This document shows, in pieces, positions 44,249 through 53,086 of a stretch of 53,129 bases of DNA (positions are counted from its first letter, which is position 1; each line of letters begins with the position of its first letter). The stretch is from Armatimonadota bacterium. Its GTDB lineage: Bacteria > Cloacimonadota > Cloacimonadia > Cloacimonadales > TCS61. The translations under genes and the position numbers were made by a program. The stretch covers positions 1-53,129 of the forward strand of contig JABMPU010000069.1 in the NCBI GenBank assembly GCA_013203665.1, given 5' to 3'. A model generated the notes under the pieces. That model saw nothing but the letters and a program-made list of their open reading frames with translations. It did no database searches and was not told the origin of the DNA.

Positions 44249-44524
44249 GATAAACGACGCTCCTGCGTCAGATATGTGTTATGAGTTCTGCATAATTGGG
44301 CGTTTTTGTCATCCTGAGGAATTCATCTTGTTTTTCTCTCGAAGGAACTTCGCTGATAATGAGATTCTTCGGAAGAATACCTTTGAAAGAAACCTCAGAA
44401 AGACATCTGTTTTTGCATTTTGCAGAACCCTTAAATAAGTATTAACTAAAACCGTTCGGAAGGTCTTCGACCGTTCAGAAGGTTTTAAATATATTAAATC
44501 CAGTATTTTTTTAGGAGGGATTTT
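44249..44524. repeat. Intergenic cluster of dispersed repeats upstream of glmS
   Basis: Holds a REP-like block, GTCATCCTGAGGAATTCATC (44309-44328) and downstream 'GAAGGAACTTCGCTGATAATGAGATTC', then an 'ACCGTTC' family hairpin at 44448-44486 (AAAACCGTTCGGAAGGTC, loop TTC, GACCGTTCAGAAGGTTTT). No glmS-ribozyme core was recognised. Confidence 0.55.
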
Positions 44525-46363
44525 ATGTGCGGAATAGTAGGTTATGTAGGCAAAAGAAACGCAATCCCAATCATACTTGAAGGTTTAAAAAGACTTGAAT
44601 ATCGAGGATATGACAGTGCTGGAATTGCCTTCATCGATAAAGAGAAGAAACTCAAGATTCACAAAAGGGCTGGTAAAATTGTTTCCCTGGAAAGGATGTT
44701 ACCGCCACCTTCAGAATTAGATGGTAATATTGGAATAGCTCATACACGCTGGGCTACTCACGGGAAACCAACTACAATCAATGCACATCCTCATACAAGT
44801 TGTAACAATAAATTCGCTGTTGTACATAATGGAATAATCGAAAACTTTAAGAATTTGAGAAATAAGCTTATTGAAGAAGGTCATACATTTGAAAGCGATA
44901 CTGATACAGAAATTCTGGCTCATTTATTCGAACATTTTGCAAAAGAAAATGATGATTTCACTTTAATAGCTCAGGAAGCATTGAAACTGGTTGAAGGAAC
45001 TTTTGGTATTGCAGTTATCTGCTCAGATTTCCCGGATCAAATGATAGCTGCCAGAAAAGGAAGTCCTTTAATTCTCGGTATCGGGAAAGACGAATTTTTT
45101 ATTACATCAGATGTAAATGCGATTGTAATTCACACCAAGAGAGTGATTTATTTGCAGGATGGGGAAGTTGTTTCCATAGATAAAAACAAATTTGAGATCA
45201 CAACCCTGGACAATGAAATAGTAGATGCTGTTATTTCTGAAATTGATTGGGATGTTTCTGCCATTGAAAAAGGTAATTTCAAACATTTTATGTTAAAAGA
45301 GATTTTTGAACAGCCAACTTCGGTGAAAAATGCTTTTCGCGGTAGATTGGTAGAGTCTCGTTCAACTGTTAGATTAGGAGGATTATTATCTAATGGTGAG
45401 GATTTGCGAGATATAAAAAGCATTCAAATTATTGCTTGCGGAACATCCTGGCATTCAGCTTTAATAGGCAAGCATATCATAGAAAAACTTGCTCGAATTC
45501 CTGTGGAAGTGGAATATGCAAGTGAATATAGATATCGCAATCCAATCATACCGGATGGAACAAATGTTTTTGTTATCAGCCAATCCGGTGAAACTGCAGA
45601 TACTCTGGCTGCGCTTCGGGAAGCACAATCAAAAGGTGCAAAGGTTTCTGGAATTACAAATGTGATAGGCAGCACAATTGCCAGAGAATCTGATAATGGA
45701 ATTTATATTCATGCAGGAGCAGAAATTGGGGTTGCATCCACAAAAGCGTTTACATCTCAGGTAACAGTTCTGTCTTTACTTGCTGTTTTTTTGGGGAGAA
45801 TGAAATATTTATCAGCAGAATTTTGTGCTCAATTCATTAAAGAGTTATGGAAGATTCCTCAAAAGATTCAGAAAGTATTAGATAATAATGACCATATTAA
45901 AAAAGTTGCTGAAACTATCGTAGATTCTACGAATGCTCTTTATCTGGGACGAGGAGCTAACTATCCTGTCGCATTGGAAGGTGCTCTCAAATTAAAGGAA
46001 ATTTCCTATATTCATGCTGAAGGCTATCCGGCAGCAGAGATGAAACACGGTCCGATTGCTCTTATCGATGAGAATATGCCTGTTATTACTATTGCCCTAA
46101 AAGATGCGATTTATGAAAAAATAATTTCCAATATGCAGGAAGTTAAAGCCAGAAGTGGAAGAATATTAACCATTGCAACTGAAGGCGATACCAGTATCGA
46201 ATCCCTCTCGGAAAGTGTGATTTATATTCCCAAGACAATGGATATCCTTCAACCATTATTATCTGTTATTCCATTACAGCTTCTTGCTTATCATGTGGCA
46301 GATTTACGAGGTTTGGATGTTGACCAGCCGCGAAATCTTGCTAAAAGCGTTACTGTAGAGTGA
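44525..46363 (+). CDS. glmS: Glutamine--fructose-6-phosphate aminotransferase (isomerizing)
   Basis: Makes glucosamine-6-phosphate from fructose-6-phosphate and glutamine, the entry to peptidoglycan and LPS amino sugars. The 612 aa match the usual size. The N-terminal glutaminase has Cys2 (MCGIVGYVG) and 'LEYRGYDSAGIA'; two SIS domains follow with 'IIACGTSWHSA', 'SQSGETADTL', 'LGRGANYPVALEGALKLKEISY' and 'HAEGYPAAEMKHGPIALID', and the C-terminus 'DVDQPRNLAKSVTVE' is the conserved lid. SD AGGAGGGA. Confidence 0.97.
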   Translation: MCGIVGYVGKRNAIPIILEGLKRLEYRGYDSAGIAFIDKEKKLKIHKRAGKIVSLERMLPPPSELDGNIGIAHTRWATHGKPTTINAHPHTSCNNKFAVVHNGIIENFKNLRNKLIEEGHTFESDTDTEILAHLFEHFAKENDDFTLIAQEALKLVEGTFGIAVICSDFPDQMIAARKGSPLILGIGKDEFFITSDVNAIVIHTKRVIYLQDGEVVSIDKNKFEITTLDNEIVDAVISEIDWDVSAIEKGNFKHFMLKEIFEQPTSVKNAFRGRLVESRSTVRLGGLLSNGEDLRDIKSIQIIACGTSWHSALIGKHIIEKLARIPVEVEYASEYRYRNPIIPDGTNVFVISQSGETADTLAALREAQSKGAKVSGITNVIGSTIARESDNGIYIHAGAEIGVASTKAFTSQVTVLSLLAVFLGRMKYLSAEFCAQFIKELWKIPQKIQKVLDNNDHIKKVAETIVDSTNALYLGRGANYPVALEGALKLKEISYIHAEGYPAAEMKHGPIALIDENMPVITIALKDAIYEKIISNMQEVKARSGRILTIATEGDTSIESLSESVIYIPKTMDILQPLLSVIPLQLLAYHVADLRGLDVDQPRNLAKSVTVE

Positions 46364-46424
46364 TTTTGAACCTTTTTTAAAACTTTCCAAATTTCAAAAT
46401 TTTGTTAAGTTTGGATTCAAAAAA

Positions 46425-47174
46425 ATGCGTCAAAAAGATCGAAACATACATACAACTGGTATCATTTTCAGAAAGACCCCATTTAAAGAAACAAGCTTAA
46501 TTCTGGAAGTTTTTACTCAAGAATTTAGTAAGATTTCAGTTATTGCCAAAGGCATCAAACGGGAAAAAAGTAAAGATCTTGGATTAACTGAAATCTTGAA
46601 TGAACTCGAACTTGTTCTTCACAAAACAAATGAATGGTATATTTTAAAATCTGCTACATTAATCAAATCTCATTTGTTTGAAGTTGATTTCAATAAAAAC
46701 ATACTGATGCAAGCTGCTGTAGAAATATACAGGCAACTCATCATTCCGGAAGAAGATTCTAAGAAATTGTATGAACTTTTAATAAAATACTTTAATTATC
46801 TGAAACAGGTAAACATCAATGGTATTGCGATATTCTGGCGGTTTCTTTTAAGAGTTTTAACTATTTCGGGAATTGAGCTGAATGTGATAAGTTGTGTTAA
46901 TTGTAAAAAACAGAAAACTGATTTTATGGGATATTATCCCCAGAAAAACGGTTTTATTTGTAAGAATTGTTATAGACCTGTTTTAAAAAATTCAATAATT
47001 AAGATTTCTGATGAAGTCACATCAATATTTTCAAATATATATCAGATTGGAAATATCCTGAATAAGATTGAAATCTCAAAATCTACAATTAATCAGATAA
47101 ATAAGATTTTTCTCATTCATTTATCTGAACATTTTCACAAGAAGTTTCATTTGAAGAGTTTGGAATTGTATTAG
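46425..47174 (+). CDS. recO: DNA repair protein RecO
   Basis: A 249-aa protein that loads RecA onto SSB-coated DNA with RecR and RecF. N-terminal OB fold ('TTGIIFRKTPFKETSLILEVFTQ', 'SVIAKGIKREKS'), helical middle, and a C-terminal zinc site made by CVNC (about 165-168) and CKNC (about 183-186). recF is in the same window 30 kb away. No clear SD stands before ATG 46425. Confidence 0.9.
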   Translation: MRQKDRNIHTTGIIFRKTPFKETSLILEVFTQEFSKISVIAKGIKREKSKDLGLTEILNELELVLHKTNEWYILKSATLIKSHLFEVDFNKNILMQAAVEIYRQLIIPEEDSKKLYELLIKYFNYLKQVNINGIAIFWRFLLRVLTISGIELNVISCVNCKKQKTDFMGYYPQKNGFICKNCYRPVLKNSIIKISDEVTSIFSNIYQIGNILNKIEISKSTINQINKIFLIHLSEHFHKKFHLKSLELY

Positions 47175-47455
47175 TATCTTATATCTAATATTCTTGTATT
47201 TTTTGGCAAAATATTTTCATCACTCTCGGTGAACTCTTTAGTAGAAAGGATTTGCAGCGACAAAGTTTATGCACAACTTTTCCTTTCGTGTTGTTTCGTG
47301 TTAATTCGTGGTTAATCTTTTCCGGTTTATCCGGGTTAGGATTTATATAATTAGCATTGTAAAAACATCTTGAAATATATTTACATATAATTTATATTAT
47401 GAAATGTGGTTTTGATTTTAATTTAAAAAAATCTTTTTTTAAAGGAATAGAATCT
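47175..47455. other. Intergenic region before the cyclase-CHAT gene
   Basis: No gene seen. At 47286-47317 the phrase TTCGTGTTGTTTCGTGTTAA, then TTCGTGG, forms a short triplet related to that at 35.02 kb. The last 57 bases could encode an N-terminal extension from ATG 47399, but that start has no SD. Confidence 0.45.
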
Positions 47456-50400
47456 ATGTCAAAATATAAACAATTTACAGGAATTTTAGTATCAATTGAC
47501 CTTGTTGATTTTTCACAAATTACAGAAGATGTTGGAGATACTAAATCAACAAATATAAAAGATGAATTCTTTACTATTTTAAAAGCCAAATTTGAAGATG
47601 AAAATTTTGAATTTATTAAAGACTCCGGAGATGCAATTTTCTTTTTTGGAAATAGTCCAAATACTCTTTTAGAATTATTTATTTATTTTTGTGAGCAAAA
47701 TAGAAATAGAGAATTTAGTAAAGTAAAAATTAAATATAGATTCGCAGGACATTCTGAAACTTTCAATTTTAAAATGGAAAATGGGAAAAAAGTAGATTTG
47801 TCTGGTTCAGAGATGAATTTTCTTTGCAGGATGGAAAAGAATGCAGGAGATTTCCAGTTTGTTGTTTCACCACCCTTGTATGATAGTTTAAAAGACTTGT
47901 TAAATAATCTTCCATACAACAGGATCATTACAAAAGAAAAAATAAAATGGAAAGAAACACCAAAAGGATTTGAAGAAAGAGAAAAAAAAGGATTATATTT
48001 ACTTAAAATTAAAGGAAGTGAAAAAGAAGAAGAAAAAGAGAAAGTAACTAAAAAACAAATCAAAATCCTCTCCATCACAGCCAGCCCCAAACAAAGTAAT
48101 CCGATCTTATACGAAAAGGAACAGGATACCCTTTTAGATGCATTCCGCAATTTTGACAGAAAGGAAGTTTTCCTTGATATTCCTGATCCTGTGAAAAGCA
48201 CATTAACAGAAATAGAAGAATATCTCGCTGATGGACAGCATGATATTTTGCAGATTACAGCACATGGTGGAATTGATAAAAAAGGTGTTGGAATACTTAG
48301 CTTTGAAGATGCCGAAGGAAAGCTTGTGGAGATAAAAGGAGAAAAACTTGCAGAAAACCTTCTTCGTTTAAAGAAAGAGAAAAAAGCAGATGTTAAAATC
48401 GTGATACTTTCCTCCTGCCATTCTGCAAGAAGAGAACTTCATCTTATGCCTGTTGCAAAAGTATTACACAAAGCTGGAATTGATGCGGTTATCGGTATGA
48501 AAGAATCTGTAAGGCATAATACTGCAGTAGCTTTTAATGTTGGATTTTTCAAAGCTTTGATAAAGAACAAAACTGTAAAACAAGCATTTGAAGAAGGAAA
48601 AAAAGCCATTGCTGAAAAAGAAAGAAAGCAAAGGCAGGATTACCCAAACCTTCAAATTCCTTCTGAAGATGAAATACCACAACTGCTGCTAAACAATGAA
48701 AAACTCTGCATAGAGAATTTTTCAGACAATATTATTAAAGTGGAAAGAGTGGGCAGCCATGATTTTGGTGGAGCAAGATACCTGGAAAGAGGTTTTATCG
48801 GCAGAAGGGATATTTTACGAAAAATATATAAACAAATAAAAACCTTTGAATCTTGTATTGTTGTGAAAGGATCCGGCGGTATTGGAAAATCTGCTATTAC
48901 AACAAGAGTTACTGCAAATCTTAAGAGAAAAGGATATGATTTTATTGTGATTCATGGTGAAACCGGACCAGAAAAAATACTTGAAGAAATTTCTAAAAAA
49001 GCTGAAGAAATAGGCATAACAGGTGCTGAAGATATATTTAAAGCAAAACTAAACTGGAAAGAAAAACTGAAGTGGTTTACAGCAAATTTCTTAGTAAAAA
49101 GAAAATATGTTCTTATATTTGATAATTTTGAAGATAACCAGCATATTAAGCAAAATGGAATTATTAAAAACAATAATTTAAAAAAGCTGCTTTTTGATTT
49201 AAGAGAGTATTTAAAAGACCAAGATACCCTGGTTTTAATTTCCACCAGGTATAATATCCCCGGATTTGTTCCTATTGAGATTGGTGAATTTACTTCTCTG
49301 GAATTCCATAAGATGTTGTTAAATAAAAAAGCACTTGTAAGATTAAAGGTAAAAGATATTATCCAATTACAAAGAGATATTGGCGGCAATCCAAGGGCTA
49401 TTGACCTTTTGGATAAAATAGCTTTAAATAAATTTGACGAAAGAGAATTTACCTGGAAAGAAATACTAAAATTGATACCAAAGATGAAAGATAGAATCAT
49501 TAAGGGAAAAAGAGGTGATGATTTTACTCCACTATTATTAGATGTGCTTATATCATTTATTAACAAAAGCCAGCTTTCTGTTTTAAAGACTGTTTCTATT
49601 TTCAGGTTACCTGTTGCTGAAGAAGCTGTTAAAATTAATAAGATTAAATTTAATGACGAGGATATTGAAATTTTAAAAAACCTTTCCCTGGTAGAATACA
49701 TTGCTTCTTTTGGAATTTATTATGTGCATCGTTTAACTGCAGATTTTGTTTTAAAAAATAAAACTGAAGAACATGAAAAAACTGAACTGCATAGGAATGC
49801 AGCGAAATACTGGGAAAAAGTTGCAAAAGTTTCTGAATATGACACGAACTGGCTTGAAGCTCGTTACCATTATTGGGAAGCAAAAGAATTTGAAAAGGCA
49901 GCAGGCATTGCATTAAATATAGCAAATTCTTATCGAATATGGGGATTTATCGATTCAGCTTTGGAATTAAATATTCAAACTTTAAAATCTGATGTATCAA
50001 AAAAAACAAGAGCAAATGCAAAAAATAACCTCGGTCTGATTTACAGTGCTCTGGGCGAGAAGGAAAAAGCATTAAAATATCTACAGGAAGCCTTAAAAGT
50101 ACACAGCCAGATTGGTTACAAGCATGGAGAGGGAACAGCTCTTAATTCTATTGGTAATATTTACAGGGATCTTGGAAATTTAAAGAAAGGACTTAAATAT
50201 CTAGAAAAGGCTCTTGAGATAAGTAAGCAACAAGATGATTTAAAAGATGGAATGGCTGCAACTCTTGGAAATATCAGTCTGATTTACAGTGTTTTTGGCG
50301 AACATGAAAAAGCATTAAAATATCTACAGCAAGCACTTGTTATTGATAGGCAATTGGGCTATAAACAGGGAGAAGCAATTCAACTTGGAAATATTGGTTT

Positions 50401-50860
50401 GTTTTACCATGATATTGACGAACCTGAAAAAGCCTTAAAATATCATGAGGAAGCACTTGTTATTCATAAGCAATTAGGCTATAAACAGGGAGAAGCAAGT
50501 CAACTTGGAAATATCGGTCTGATTTACAGAACTCTTACCAAGTCAGAAAAAGCATTAAAATATATTGATGAAGCACTTGTTATTAACAAGCAATTGGGCT
50601 ATAAACAGGGAGAAGCTATTCAACTTGGTAATATCGGTCTGATTTTCAGTGATCTGGGCGAACCGGAAAAAGCATTAAAATATCTGCTGATGTCCTTTTT
50701 AATATTTATTAAAATTAATTCACCAAAAGCAAAAAAAGCATTAATAGGAATTAAAGATATATCAGCGAAATTAGAAACTGAAAAGTTTAATAAAATAGTT
50801 AAAGAATCCGGAATAAAACCGGAAGAATTGCACAAAATGTTTGAAAAAATGAAGACTTGA
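47456..50860 (+). CDS. Class III cyclase - CHAT protease - STAND ATPase - TPR fusion
   Basis: A 1134-aa cytoplasmic protein; ATG 47456 has AAGGAA eight bases upstream. (1) Class III nucleotidyl cyclase domain, about 1-180: metal Asp15 (SIDLVDF) and Asp59 (SGDA), purine-site Lys55 and Asp114, and Asn121 and Arg125 (SGSEMNFLCRME), so all six canonical residues are visible. (2) CHAT caspase-like domain, about 200-395: His270 (TAHGG) and Cys321 (LSSCHSAR). (3) STAND/NB-ARC ATPase, about 440-740: Walker A GSGGIGKS with Lys478, Walker B 'YVLIFDNFED' with Asp556, 'LISTRYN'. (4) About seven TPRs, 810-1090, 40 residues each. STAND-TPR proteins sense a trigger by oligomerising; here that could switch on both a nucleotide signal and proteolysis. 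It stands alone between recO and apbE. Confidence 0.88.
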   Translation: MSKYKQFTGILVSIDLVDFSQITEDVGDTKSTNIKDEFFTILKAKFEDENFEFIKDSGDAIFFFGNSPNTLLELFIYFCEQNRNREFSKVKIKYRFAGHSETFNFKMENGKKVDLSGSEMNFLCRMEKNAGDFQFVVSPPLYDSLKDLLNNLPYNRIITKEKIKWKETPKGFEEREKKGLYLLKIKGSEKEEEKEKVTKKQIKILSITASPKQSNPILYEKEQDTLLDAFRNFDRKEVFLDIPDPVKSTLTEIEEYLADGQHDILQITAHGGIDKKGVGILSFEDAEGKLVEIKGEKLAENLLRLKKEKKADVKIVILSSCHSARRELHLMPVAKVLHKAGIDAVIGMKESVRHNTAVAFNVGFFKALIKNKTVKQAFEEGKKAIAEKERKQRQDYPNLQIPSEDEIPQLLLNNEKLCIENFSDNIIKVERVGSHDFGGARYLERGFIGRRDILRKIYKQIKTFESCIVVKGSGGIGKSAITTRVTANLKRKGYDFIVIHGETGPEKILEEISKKAEEIGITGAEDIFKAKLNWKEKLKWFTANFLVKRKYVLIFDNFEDNQHIKQNGIIKNNNLKKLLFDLREYLKDQDTLVLISTRYNIPGFVPIEIGEFTSLEFHKMLLNKKALVRLKVKDIIQLQRDIGGNPRAIDLLDKIALNKFDEREFTWKEILKLIPKMKDRIIKGKRGDDFTPLLLDVLISFINKSQLSVLKTVSIFRLPVAEEAVKINKIKFNDEDIEILKNLSLVEYIASFGIYYVHRLTADFVLKNKTEEHEKTELHRNAAKYWEKVAKVSEYDTNWLEARYHYWEAKEFEKAAGIALNIANSYRIWGFIDSALELNIQTLKSDVSKKTRANAKNNLGLIYSALGEKEKALKYLQEALKVHSQIGYKHGEGTALNSIGNIYRDLGNLKKGLKYLEKALEISKQQDDLKDGMAATLGNISLIYSVFGEHEKALKYLQQALVIDRQLGYKQGEAIQLGNIGLFYHDIDEPEKALKYHEEALVIHKQLGYKQGEASQLGNIGLIYRTLTKSEKALKYIDEALVINKQLGYKQGEAIQLGNIGLIFSDLGEPEKALKYLLMSFLIFIKINSPKAKKALIGIKDISAKLETEKFNKIVKESGIKPEELHKMFEKMKT
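50273..50692 (+). repeat. 120-bp tandem repeats inside the TPR region
   Basis: Units of exactly 120 bp encode successive 40-residue TPRs. The phrase GGCTATAAACAGGGAGAAGC recurs at 50357, 50477 and 50597, and AAAAGC(A/C)TTAAAATAT about 70 bases before or 50 after each. DNA-level identity, not only protein similarity, points to recent duplication or gene conversion. Confidence 0.85.
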
Positions 50861-51026
50861 GTTAAGCTTGGTTTTAACCAGTCTTGACTTAAGTCGAATA
50901 GGCATATCCCAACTTAACACAATTCCTGCGAACTTGTATTAAGTCTCATTCAAGTATCGTTTTTATCAAATTGACAAAAAAAAATACCTTTTTTTTCTGA
51001 CCAATAAAGAAGCAAAAAGGTCTTAT

Positions 51027-52031
51027 ATGAAAAAAAAAGATTTATTAAAAATCTTCGTGCTTGTTGTTGTTGTTGGATTTTCAGCTTTATTTTTTTTAAA
51101 CAGGCAAAATACAGTTGAAAAAACTAGGTTTTTATTGGATACAATTGTAGATATATCTGTGACAGCAAAGAACAAAAATTGTACTGAAAAAAAACTCAAA
51201 ACTATTGTTGACAGCACATTCTCATTAATTTTAAAATATGAAAAAAAGTTTTCATATTTTTTGAAAGACAGTAAATTATGGGAGATGAATAATTCCGAAA
51301 AAGATAATTTTTCCATTGATTCGGATTTTTATGAAATGCTTAAATTATCCTCAGAGGTTTATTCCGAAACTGATTCATTATATGATATCTCAATTGGCTC
51401 ATTAACTGAACTCTGGGATTTTGATAAAGTTCATATTCCTTCATTGGACTCGATAGAATTTGCTCAAAATAATATTGGATTTCATAAAATTAAGTTTTCT
51501 GAAAATCAATTATACAAACCAAAAGAAATCAAAATTAATCTTGGAAGTGTGGCAAAAGGATTTATTATTGATAAAGCTATCACATTCCTGAAAGATAATA
51601 AAGTTGAATCTGCAATAATCAATGCTGGTGGAGATATTCGTATTTTGGATTATCCCAAACCTTTAAGAGTAGGAATTCAGAATCCAAGAAAGCAATCCGA
51701 AGTTATTGCAGTTCTAACAATGCAGAATTCAGCAGTTGTAACTTCCGGAGATTATGAAAGGTATTTTGAGATCGACGGACAAATTTATCATCATATTGTT
51801 AATCCAAAAACTGGATTTCCAGCATATAATTCTATTTCGGTTACAGTTATTGCTTCCTCTGCTACAATCGCAGATGCCTATTCAACGGCTCTTTTTTTGA
51901 TGGAACCAGATGATGCAATAGAACTTACGAATACAATCGAAAATATTGAAGCTATTATTTTTTATTTTGAAGACGATGAAATTGTTAATCTTAAATCAAA
52001 TGGTTTAAAAGAGTATTTGATAAAAGATTAA
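51027..52031 (+). CDS. apbE: FAD:protein FMN transferase
   Basis: A 334-aa enzyme that attaches FMN covalently to Thr of flavoproteins such as the Nqr/Rnf subunits, on the outer face of the inner membrane. An N-terminal TM/signal segment (about 7-24, no lipobox Cys) is followed by the ApbE domain: 'RFLLDTIVDISV', 'INLGSVAKGFIIDKA', 'INAGGDIRI', 'AVVTSGDYERYF', 'YHHIVNPKTGFPA' (with the Mg/FAD site) and 'IADAYSTALF'. No Nqr or Rnf gene is in the window. The 3' end of this gene is partly duplicated about 210 bases downstream. Confidence 0.94.
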   Translation: MKKKDLLKIFVLVVVVGFSALFFLNRQNTVEKTRFLLDTIVDISVTAKNKNCTEKKLKTIVDSTFSLILKYEKKFSYFLKDSKLWEMNNSEKDNFSIDSDFYEMLKLSSEVYSETDSLYDISIGSLTELWDFDKVHIPSLDSIEFAQNNIGFHKIKFSENQLYKPKEIKINLGSVAKGFIIDKAITFLKDNKVESAIINAGGDIRILDYPKPLRVGIQNPRKQSEVIAVLTMQNSAVVTSGDYERYFEIDGQIYHHIVNPKTGFPAYNSISVTVIASSATIADAYSTALFLMEPDDAIELTNTIENIEAIIFYFEDDEIVNLKSNGLKEYLIKD

Positions 52032-52063
52032 TTTGTTAAGTTTTTGAAACTTAACAAGTTTTA
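52000..52063. repeat. apbE 3' end plus 'AACTTGTTAAG' hairpin (direct repeat copy A)
   Basis: The last codons of apbE (from ATGGTTTA at 52000) and the following hairpin TTGTTAAGTTTTTGAAACTTAACAA recur at 52212-52277 with a few changes. The hairpin (12-bp stem) probably ends the apbE transcript. Confidence 0.7.
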
Positions 52064-52071
52064 AAAAAGTC

Positions 52072-52206
52072 TGCTCGTTCCCAAATTGCATTTGGGAATG
52101 CGATTTTTTGAAAAGTTTTACTTTGATTTCATTTTGAGAGATGAGATAAAATTAATTTGAAATATAATTTCTTTAACAATTGTGTTCCCAAATGCAATTT
52201 GGGAAC
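52072..52206. repeat. Pair of 'GTTCCCAAA' hairpins
   Basis: GTTCCCAAATTGCATTTGGGAA (about 52077-52098) and TGTTCCCAAATGCAATTTGG followed by GAACA (about 52181-52205) are palindromes of one family, also related to TGTTCACAAACTCCAGTTTG at 7083. They lie inside the interval separating the duplicated apbE ends. Confidence 0.65.
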
Positions 52207-52211
52207 AAGAG

Positions 52212-52277
52212 ATGGTTTAGATGAGTATTTGATAAAGGAATAAACTTGTGAAGTTTTTGAAACTTAACAAGTTTTAA
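52212..52277. pseudogene. Duplicated fragment of the apbE 3' end (direct repeat copy B)
   Basis: ATGGTTTAGATGAGTATTTG and the following bases would read (D)GLDEYLIKE-stop, mirroring the true apbE end NGLKEYLIKD-stop, and the same hairpin follows (GTGAAGTTTTTGAAACTTAACAAG). It is a gene-end remnant, not an expressed ORF, from a local duplication or from a lost second apbE copy. Confidence 0.6.
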
Positions 52278-52290
52278 GAGAAGAGGAAAA

Positions 52291-53070
52291 ATGAAAAACA
52301 AAATTGACATCCAAAGTATGGAAGATGAACGAAAAATCACAATTGATAAAGTGGGAGTGAAGAATGTTCGGTATCCAATAATTGTGGCAGATCGAATCAA
52401 TGGAACGCAAAGTACTGTGGCGGATCTGGACATTTTTGTGGAATTACCACACAATCATCGTGGAACCCACATGAGTAGATTTATTGAAGTTCTGAATCAT
52501 TTTCATAAAGAGAACTTCATTGATAAATTACCGGAATTTCTTGGCGAAATAAGAAACGCTCTGAATGCAGATTCTGCTTATACATTAATTAGATTTCCTT
52601 ATTTTATGAAAAAGAAAGCTCCGGTTTCCAAAATCGAATCCTTGATGTCTTATAATTGTTTTTTCCAAGCTTCATTAAAAGAAGATTTCGATTTAACAAT
52701 AGGCGTGGAAGTTCCGGTTACAACTGTGTGCCCGTGTTCAAAAGAGATCAGTGAACAAGGAGCTCACAATCAAAGATCTTATGTTATTGTGATGGTTTCC
52801 TTTTCAGATTTTGTTTGGTTGGAAGAGCTTATCGAAATTGCTGAATCATCTGCAAGTTGTGAAGTTTATGCACTTTTAAAGAGAGTCGATGAAAAATATG
52901 TAACTGAAAAAGGATTTGAAAATCCAATGTTCGTGGAAGATGTTGTTCGAGAAATAACTCTCAAATTTAAAAAAGATAAAAGAATAAAAAGTTTTAAAGT
53001 TGAATCTGAGAATTTAGAATCGATTCATAATCATAATGCTTATGCTTGTGTTGAGATGAGAAGAGATTAG
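52291..53070 (+). CDS. folE2: GTP cyclohydrolase IB (FolE2 / GCYH-IB)
   Basis: A 259-aa enzyme that opens GTP to 7,8-dihydroneopterin triphosphate, the first step of folate or queuosine-type pathways, using metals other than zinc when zinc is scarce. Family marks: 'KVGVKNVRYPIIVADR', 'AQSTVADLDIFVELP-like' start (here GTQSTVADLDIFVELP), 'HRGTHMSRFIEVL', the metal-ligand Cys in 'TTVCPCSKEIS' and 'GAHNQRSYV', and 'EVYALLKRVDEKYVTEKGFENPMFVEDVVRE'. SD AGAGGAAAA. Last gene of the window; the transcript runs into the terminal repeat. Confidence 0.95.
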   Translation: MKNKIDIQSMEDERKITIDKVGVKNVRYPIIVADRINGTQSTVADLDIFVELPHNHRGTHMSRFIEVLNHFHKENFIDKLPEFLGEIRNALNADSAYTLIRFPYFMKKKAPVSKIESLMSYNCFFQASLKEDFDLTIGVEVPVTTVCPCSKEISEQGAHNQRSYVIVMVSFSDFVWLEELIEIAESSASCEVYALLKRVDEKYVTEKGFENPMFVEDVVREITLKFKKDKRIKSFKVESENLESIHNHNAYACVEMRRD

Positions 53071-53086
53071 CAATATTAAATAGTGA

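Noticed and set aside
44249-44524. glmS ribozyme upstream of glmS
   Set aside because: The region is filled by dispersed repeats and no ribozyme core could be traced.
48952-49701. 249-aa minus-strand ORF inside the STAND ATPase region
   Set aside because: Ser/Phe/Leu-rich shadow with no SD and no recognisable domain; the plus frame carries Walker motifs.
50273-50692. CRISPR-like or minisatellite array
   Set aside because: The 120-bp period is in frame and encodes 40-residue TPRs; there are no spacers and no cas genes.
47456-50860. TPR-CHAT component of a type III-E CRISPR (Craspase) system
   Set aside because: No Cas7-11 or other cas gene is in the window, and the domain order (cyclase-CHAT-STAND-TPR) differs from TPR-CHAT.
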